The notes below the pieces were generated by a model. It was not told where the DNA came from. It was given only the letters and a program-made list of their open reading frames with translations, and searched no databases. Both the position numbers and the translations under genes were made by a program. From UMGS172 sp045636945 (lineage in GTDB: Bacteria > Bacillota > Clostridia > Oscillospirales > Acutalibacteraceae): DNA of 9,772 bases. Where the stretch lies: contig JAZTYO010000016.1 of assembly GCA_045636945.1 (NCBI GenBank), forward strand, positions 1 through 9,772. The letters run 5' to 3'. This document shows, piece by piece, positions 5,407-9,772 of the stretch. Every line of letters begins with the position of its first letter. Positions within the stretch are counted from its first letter, which is position 1.

Positions 5407-6966
5407 ATGGAAAACGAATTTAGAAGAGAGGTATTTGTTCTAAAACCAACAAGCAAAGAAGAAAAAGAAAAAGCAAAACTCCGCGTAGCCGCGTACTGTA
5501 GGGTTAGTACCGACTCGGATGACCAAGTACATTCCTTTATTGCGCAGGTAAGGTATTATAATGACTTTATCCGCGGCAGAAAGGATATGGTTTTGGTAGA
5601 AGTCTATGCCGATGAGGGAATTACCGGCACCACCACAAAAAAGCGTGACGAATTCAATCGTATGATGAGAGATTGTCGGGCGGGAAAAGTTGACCGCATT
5701 TATGTAAAAAGCGTGTCCCGCTTCGCAAGAAACGCACTTGATTGTATTGAATATGTCAGAGAACTTAAAAAGCTCGGTGTATCGGTGTTCTTTGAAAGCG
5801 ACGGCATAGATACGGAAAGCATGAATCACGAGTTGGTTCTGTATATTAAGAGCGCTTTTGCACAGGAAGAGTCCCTTGCCAATTCCAAACGTGTTAGAAG
5901 GTCTAATCAGATGCGTATGGAAACGGGTACGTTTACCTTTTTGAATGCACCGTTCGGTTTTCGAATCGAAGACGATACCTTAATACCGATTCCTGAAGAG
6001 GCCCAAGTTGTACGCCAAATCTTTAGGTATTATCTGCAGGGTATGGGCTTCGGAAAGATAGCACAAGAGCTGAATGGTCAGGATGTGCCGGGTAAACCTT
6101 GGGGCAAAGAAAGAATTAAGTATATTCTCAGCAACGAGAAATACATCGGCGATACGCTCCACCAAAAAACATATACGCCTGAAGAACTTCCTTTCCGTAA
6201 TAGGAGAAACAGGGGAGAAGTAGACCAGTATTACGTGTCTAATTCCCATGAAGCGGTGCTGGACAAGGACACCTTTGCCGCTGTTCAGGAAATGTTGAAA
6301 AAGAATCTGGAAAAGGAAGCCTTGAAAGCGGCTCCTCAGAAATACTTCTTCAGCGGTAAAATGTTCTGTGTAGACTGTGGTTGGGCGTATAAAAGAAGGG
6401 TGCAAAACGACATCGTTTACTGGGTGTGCTCCAAAAGCGGCACAGCCGGTCAGCGTTGCTGTACCCACCCTTTGAGCGAAGAGGTTATCGGAAAAACCTT
6501 TTGCAATATGTATAATAAGCTCCGACAGCACGAAAACGAACTGCTTAAAAGCACCTTGACTCGTCTTGTGGAACTCAAAGCAGCGGTTACCAAAAGTCGC
6601 TCTGAGGTTATAGACATTGATGAGGAATTAGTAAAATTAGCCGATAGACTTGCCTTTTATACGGAACAATATGATGCAGGCGTGATTGATGATGGTATAT
6701 ATAACGACAGAACGATTGCTGACAGAAAAAAGGTATCAGAGCTTCGAACCAGGCGCAATAAATTACTCACTGATGATGAGGATGAACAGTGTATTGATGA
6801 ATTGCGTCAGCTCATACTTTATCTGGAGTCGCAACCAAAGGCAATATTGTCGTTTAATGAGAATATTTTTAACGGTGTAGTCGAGCGTGTTACAGTCGAA
6901 GAAGATAAGCTGTGCTTTGAGATTAAATCCGGCATACTCCTAAAGGAGGTGATTGCATGGAATTAA
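5407..6966 (+). CDS. Large serine recombinase 1 (complete)
   Basis: This 519-residue protein is a full large serine recombinase. The resolvase catalytic domain (about residues 25-165) has the nucleophile Ser34 in AAYCRVSTD, YADEGITGT, and the active-site arginines in SVSRFARN (Arg105, Arg108). The long linking helix ends near NAPFGFRIED. A recombinase DNA-binding domain follows (about 180-300), then a zinc ribbon with Cys321, Cys324, Cys341 and Cys351/352. A coiled coil covers roughly 365-470, and a short C-terminal beta region closes the protein. It would cut both strands at attachment sites through a phosphoserine bond and exchange them after rotation. The ribosome binding site GTGAGGT (5394-5400) is modest. 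The end overlaps the next ORF by 10 bases. Complete motifs argue it is active. It is paralogous to recombinase 3, sharing the AAYCRVSTD and KSVSRFARN blocks. Confidence 0.95.
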   Translation: MENEFRREVFVLKPTSKEEKEKAKLRVAAYCRVSTDSDDQVHSFIAQVRYYNDFIRGRKDMVLVEVYADEGITGTTTKKRDEFNRMMRDCRAGKVDRIYVKSVSRFARNALDCIEYVRELKKLGVSVFFESDGIDTESMNHELVLYIKSAFAQEESLANSKRVRRSNQMRMETGTFTFLNAPFGFRIEDDTLIPIPEEAQVVRQIFRYYLQGMGFGKIAQELNGQDVPGKPWGKERIKYILSNEKYIGDTLHQKTYTPEELPFRNRRNRGEVDQYYVSNSHEAVLDKDTFAAVQEMLKKNLEKEALKAAPQKYFFSGKMFCVDCGWAYKRRVQNDIVYWVCSKSGTAGQRCCTHPLSEEVIGKTFCNMYNKLRQHENELLKSTLTRLVELKAAVTKSRSEVIDIDEELVKLADRLAFYTEQYDAGVIDDGIYNDRTIADRKKVSELRTRRNKLLTDDEDEQCIDELRQLILYLESQPKAILSFNENIFNGVVERVTVEEDKLCFEIKSGILLKEVIAWN

Positions 6967-7835
6967 GACGTATTTTTTACGGTTATCGCAAGGACCAATT
7001 TGACTATTACATCGTGCAAGAGGAAGCGTTGGTTGTAAATAAAATTTTTCGTGATTATTTAGCAGGACATACACTCTTAGAAATTGCCAAGGAACTGACT
7101 GCAAAGCAGATTTCCTACTATAAGGATAAGACTCAGTGGACCAAAAATATGGTTTGCCGTATCATTGATAATGAGCATTACTGTGGAGATGAAGAATATC
7201 CGCGTATTGTTGATGGGGAAATCTTTGATAAAGCAGTCAAGCAAAAGGCAGAAAAGGGCGGTGTCAGAGAAAAAGACACCGAGAAGATTGCCTACCTTAA
7301 AGCAACCACTGTATGCGAAACTTGTGGCAAGCATTTTACACGTAAAAGCAAGTATAAAGTGCGTGAACGTTGGCTTTGCTCGGGCGGTTGCTCTGCCACC
7401 ACTCAATACTTGGATGACCCTGTGTTGTTTTCAAGGATTAAGATGGTTATAAATGCGGTGAGAAATCAGCCGTACCTCATTATGCTGCCAAAGAGAGAAA
7501 GTACCTATGTACCGTCAAAGGATGTTCGCCTTAAGGAACGGCAAATAAAGTATTTGATTACACAGCCGAACCCGATGTTTCACCCAATTATGAAGCTGAT
7601 ATACGAAACCGTGTCGGATAAGTTTTCGGAGATGGAGCTTGACCCTTCCGCCGCTGTTTCGGATGCGCTTTATGATTTGTTTTTGGAATATGAGCCAGAG
7701 GATGAACAGGCATTGGATATTCCGTTTATGAAAAAGACCGTATCTGCTATTATCATTCAGCCGGATGGTAATATCCGCATCCGCTTTGTTAACGGTAAAG
7801 AAATTGGTAATGAGGAGGTGTGCGACAATGGTTGA
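6957..7835 (+). CDS. Serine recombinase-family protein lacking the catalytic domain
   Basis: This 292-residue protein has the recombinase DNA-binding domain (about residues 7-100, from FYGYRKDQFDYYIVQEEALV to the HYCGDEEYPRIVDGEIFDKA region) and a zinc ribbon with Cys120, Cys123, Cys141 and Cys145. A C-terminal region of about 140 residues follows. The whole resolvase domain is missing: no Y-x-R-V-S-T nucleophile, no SRFAR. Its first residues align with the position just after the linking helix in the flanking recombinases (NAPFGFR and NMFGYR). A strong ribosome binding site, AAAGGAGGT at 6942-6950, and the 10-base overlap with recombinase 1 show it is a deliberate start, not a broken gene. 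The long coiled coil seen in the neighbours is also absent or much reduced. It likely binds attachment-site DNA as a partner of the two active enzymes, perhaps setting specificity or direction; that role is inferred. Confidence 0.9.
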   Translation: MELRRIFYGYRKDQFDYYIVQEEALVVNKIFRDYLAGHTLLEIAKELTAKQISYYKDKTQWTKNMVCRIIDNEHYCGDEEYPRIVDGEIFDKAVKQKAEKGGVREKDTEKIAYLKATTVCETCGKHFTRKSKYKVRERWLCSGGCSATTQYLDDPVLFSRIKMVINAVRNQPYLIMLPKRESTYVPSKDVRLKERQIKYLITQPNPMFHPIMKLIYETVSDKFSEMELDPSAAVSDALYDLFLEYEPEDEQALDIPFMKKTVSAIIIQPDGNIRIRFVNGKEIGNEEVCDNG

Positions 7836-9477
7836 AACTGCTGAAAGAAGACGGGTGATTACCAAAATTCCTGCTGATGCAAGTAAAACCTCCCGCGTGG
7901 AGTTTGGTAAACGAACCAAGGTTGCCGCCTATTGCCGTGTGTCCACCGATGATGAGGATCAGCTTAACAGTTACCGCGTTCAAAAGGATTACTATACCCG
8001 TTATATTGCCAACAATGAAAAGTGGGAGTTTGTAGACGTATACGCCGATGAAGGTATTACAGGGACACAGGTAAAAAAGCGTGATGAATTTTTGCGTATG
8101 ATAAAGGATTGCGAGAAGGGTAAAATCGATATGATCCTGACAAAATCGGTTTCCCGCTTTGCAAGAAATATCGTGGATAGTTTGTCCTATGTGCGTAAAC
8201 TCAAGGCGATGGGCATCGCTATCTATTTTGAGGAGCAGAATATCAACTCGCTTAAAGAGGACAGCGAAACGTATATCGGTATTTACAGCGTTATGGCACA
8301 GACGGAAAGTGAGAATATCAGTGCCAACGTTAAATGGGGCATATCCAAACGGATGGAGAATGGTACATACTGCTCTAATATGAATATGTTTGGCTACCGT
8401 CGCGATAAAATGACCAAAGAAATTTATATTGTGGAAAGTGAAGCTGAGGTTGTTCGCTGGATATTCAATTTGTTCCTTGACGGTAAAAGCGCTCTTCAAA
8501 TTAAGTACTGGCTTGAAGAAAACGGCATAAAAACCTTTTACGGCAAAAGTGTTTGGCAAACAACGTCAATTCTGGCGATACTGCAAAATGAAAAGTACTG
8601 CGGCGATGTTATGTATCAAAAGACTTACTGTGTGGATTGCCTGACCAAAAAGAAAAAAGTAAATAACGGTCAAAAGACAAAATACTTGGTGGTTAACGAT
8701 CATCCTGCCATCATTCCTCGTGATATATTCAAAGCGGCAATGGCAGAATTCGCTCGCCGTAATGCTTTGCGCAGTAAATCGGACAATACCATTTCCTGCC
8801 GAGGAAGATACAGTGCAAAATATGTATTAAGTGAACTGCTCATTTGTGAGGAATGCGGCAGTCATTTCCGTCGTAAAACCGTTAAGAAAAAAGACGGTGT
8901 TCATCACTATTGGCGTTGCATCAGCCGACTGGACCATAAGGATAAATATTGTGATTTTTCAAAAGGACTTGAGGAGAAAAACCTGCAAGCTGCTATTTGT
9001 CGTGCCATCTCCCGCGTGCTGCAGGGGAGAGAGGACGGATACGAGCTTTTGAAAAGTAAACTCATTTATGCCACTTCTGATGTGGATACCGATGAATTGT
9101 ATCTGGTCGAAAAGGGAATCCACGATGAGCAGGTCCGTATCGAAGAGCTTGCCGATCTGGCGATCCAGTCAAAATGCAATAAGGATAAGTATACCGAAGC
9201 CATTGCCGACTGCTCCCAAAGGATAAAAGACCTTCGGGAAAGACGGGATATGCTTGTCATGCATATAAAGTGTAATGAAAAAGCCAGAGAAGAAATTGAA
9301 CGGATTGAAAATTACACAAAACAGATGAAACCGGTTATGACTGAATTCGATGATGCTATTATTCACCGAATTGTGAATTCAATTCAGGTGACAAAAGATC
9401 TTAATTTAAGAATTTTTATAAAGGGTGGGGCAGAGATCGTCGAGCCACTGTTTCCGCCTGAGGAAGAGTCGGCATAA
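7828..9477 (+). CDS. Large serine recombinase 3 (complete)
   Basis: The protein has 549 residues from ATG 7828. An in-frame ATG at 7765 would add 21 residues inside the previous gene, but AGGAGGTG at 7813-7820 decides for 7828. The catalytic domain (about residues 30-170) has nucleophile Ser39 in AAYCRVSTD, YADEGITGT, and KSVSRFARN with Arg110 and Arg113. YIGIYSVMAQTESENISANV begins the linking helix. The recombinase domain runs from NMFGYRRDK to about residue 320. The zinc ribbon uses Cys340, Cys343, Cys364 and Cys375. A long charged coiled coil (about 425-510) precedes the C-terminal beta region. It overlaps the catalytic-domain-less gene by 8 bases. It should be an active integrase/excisionase of the transposon type. 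It shares motif blocks with recombinase 1 but is clearly diverged, so the pair may act as a heteromer on unlike half-sites. Confidence 0.95.
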   Translation: MVETAERRRVITKIPADASKTSRVEFGKRTKVAAYCRVSTDDEDQLNSYRVQKDYYTRYIANNEKWEFVDVYADEGITGTQVKKRDEFLRMIKDCEKGKIDMILTKSVSRFARNIVDSLSYVRKLKAMGIAIYFEEQNINSLKEDSETYIGIYSVMAQTESENISANVKWGISKRMENGTYCSNMNMFGYRRDKMTKEIYIVESEAEVVRWIFNLFLDGKSALQIKYWLEENGIKTFYGKSVWQTTSILAILQNEKYCGDVMYQKTYCVDCLTKKKKVNNGQKTKYLVVNDHPAIIPRDIFKAAMAEFARRNALRSKSDNTISCRGRYSAKYVLSELLICEECGSHFRRKTVKKKDGVHHYWRCISRLDHKDKYCDFSKGLEEKNLQAAICRAISRVLQGREDGYELLKSKLIYATSDVDTDELYLVEKGIHDEQVRIEELADLAIQSKCNKDKYTEAIADCSQRIKDLRERRDMLVMHIKCNEKAREEIERIENYTKQMKPVMTEFDDAIIHRIVNSIQVTKDLNLRIFIKGGAEIVEPLFPPEEESA

Positions 9478-9500
9478 ATTTCAAAAAATAATATAAAATG

Positions 9501-9542
9501 AAATAACTTTCTGCAATTTTTTATTGCGGAAAGTTATTTTTT
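9501..9542 (+). terminator. Long hairpin terminator of the recombinase operon
   Basis: A 17-bp stem pairs 9501-9517 with 9523-9539, all matched except one G-T pair, around a TTTTT loop, and runs into a T-tract to 9542. It begins 23 bases after the recombinase 3 stop. A-rich and T-rich flanks make it plausible in both directions. Its 3' arm overlaps the -35 region of the next promoter. Confidence 0.9.
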
Positions 9543-9552
9543 GTGGTATAAT
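9524..9552 (+). promoter_or_regulatory. Extended -10 promoter for the structured RNA
   Basis: TATAAT at 9547-9552 is perfect and is preceded by TGG (9544-9546), giving the extended TGnTATAAT form. The -35 position at a 17-base spacer is TTGCGG (9524-9529), matching only TTG. An extended -10 tolerates a weak -35. The predicted start is about 9559. Confidence 0.75.
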
Positions 9553-9558
9553 CAATTT

Positions 9559-9762
9559 GTAAAGAAAAACTGGGGAAAACCCAGTAAAATTAAGGGTTTC
9601 TCACCAGTTCTTTTTCGAACAGGAGAGACAGAATCATAACTACCGGCCGTGCCGGTAGTATGCACTGCCCCCTTAGGGCATAAGACCGGCCGAGCCTATA
9701 GGCTCGTCGAAAGGTTTGCCAACCGCAACTCTTTCACCGGCTGCCCCTAAAGGGGCTTTTTA
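9559..9762 (+). ncRNA. Structured non-coding RNA of about 205 nt, family not confirmed
   Basis: After the promoter there is no ORF of note, but dense base pairing. ACTGGG 9569-9574 pairs with 9580-9585 (GAAAA loop). GTTTCTC 9596-9602 pairs with 9623-9629, enclosing GTTC/GAAC 9607-9610 with 9617-9620. A perfect 9-bp GC-rich stem pairs 9639-9647 with 9651-9659. TGCCC 9666-9670 pairs with 9676-9680. CGAGCC 9691-9696 pairs with 9701-9706 (TATA loop). GGTT 9713-9716 pairs with AACC 9721-9724, inside a possible GAAAG/CTTTC (9709-9713 with 9731-9735; the two share G9713). It ends in a terminator. The RNA is far more GC-rich than its surroundings, as expected for a folded RNA gene. Size, own promoter and terminator, and many short helices bring the raiA-motif RNA of Firmicutes to mind, but I cannot confirm that. 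It does not resemble tmRNA, SRP RNA, RNase P or 6S RNA. An IS200/IS605-type end is the main alternative. Confidence 0.7.
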
Positions 9763-9765
9763 TTT
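9743..9765 (+). terminator. Intrinsic terminator of the structured RNA
   Basis: GCCCC (9743-9747) pairs with GGGGC (9752-9756) over a TAAA loop, followed by TTTTTATTT (9757-9765). It is a short but fully GC stem with a good T-tract, and it sets the 3' end of the RNA at about 9762. Confidence 0.85.
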
Positions 9766-9772
9766 GCCTTCT

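Noticed and set aside
7765..7827. Upstream extension of recombinase 3 to an in-frame ATG
   Set aside because: It lies inside the coding end of the middle gene without a ribosome binding site, whereas ATG 7828 has AGGAGGTG at good spacing and the 8-base overlap typical of this operon.
7789..8559. Long antisense ORF (256 codons) opposite recombinase 3
   Set aside because: It is a frame shadow of a well-supported gene, with no ribosome binding site considered convincing and no recognisable domain. The same applies to the other antisense frames opposite the recombinases.
9639..9756. Hairpin cluster as an IS200/IS605 end or TnpB guide RNA
   Set aside because: Not excluded, but no tnpA or tnpB is in the window and the cluster has its own promoter and terminator, so an independent RNA gene is preferred.
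1..9772. CRISPR array, tRNA or rRNA genes
   Set aside because: No regularly spaced repeat array beyond the single 17-bp pair, and no cloverleaf or rRNA-like sequence seen on either strand.

Overview
The window looks like chromosome of a low-GC, anaerobic, gut-type Clostridia bacterium. The evidence is AT-rich DNA, AGGAGG-type ribosome binding sites, sigma-A-like promoters, and a DegV, GtrA, GT8 and large-serine-recombinase repertoire typical of that class. A species cannot be assigned from the sequence alone.

Left part (1-4563), resident genes. The C-terminal tail of an unidentified gene runs straight into a DegV-family fatty-acid-binding protein, then a GtrA-family membrane protein, then an XRE-type regulator fused to four membrane helices. 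A perfect 14-bp terminator hairpin closes this set. After a short intergenic stretch with two small hairpins and a promoter comes a tight three-gene operon: a GT8 glycosyltransferase, a PlsC-type acyltransferase and a CrtO-like membrane protein, ending in an intrinsic terminator. A glycosyltransferase with two acyltransferase-like proteins suggests assembly or modification of a glycolipid or other acylated envelope glycan. DegV (acyl supply) and GtrA (polyprenyl-linked sugar movement) fit loosely with that theme.

Middle part (about 4565-9540), a recombinase island. It starts with a 10-codon ORF whose ribosome binding site sits in a hairpin loop, probably a remnant. A perfect 17-bp direct repeat pair lies upstream of a near-consensus promoter. 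A structured leader of about 260 nt follows, containing an internal intrinsic terminator and a candidate antiterminator. The leader precedes a SHOCT-like small protein and three large-serine-recombinase-family genes. The three recombinase genes overlap by 8-10 nt and each has its own ribosome binding site. The first and third have complete catalytic, recombinase, zinc-ribbon and coiled-coil regions. The middle one begins exactly where the catalytic domain should end, so it appears to be a catalytically dead DNA-binding partner. No cargo genes are visible, so this is either a minimal mobile element, one end of a larger element, or the remnant of one.

Right part (9501-9772). The recombinase operon ends in a long hairpin terminator whose 3' arm overlaps the promoter of the next unit. 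That unit is a non-coding transcript of about 205 nt with at least six hairpins and its own terminator. It looks like a dedicated structured RNA gene; the raiA-motif family is a possibility I could not verify.

The points most worth a second look are the catalytic-domain-less recombinase between two complete ones, the attenuator-like recombinase leader, the helically phased direct repeats, and the structured RNA at the right edge.
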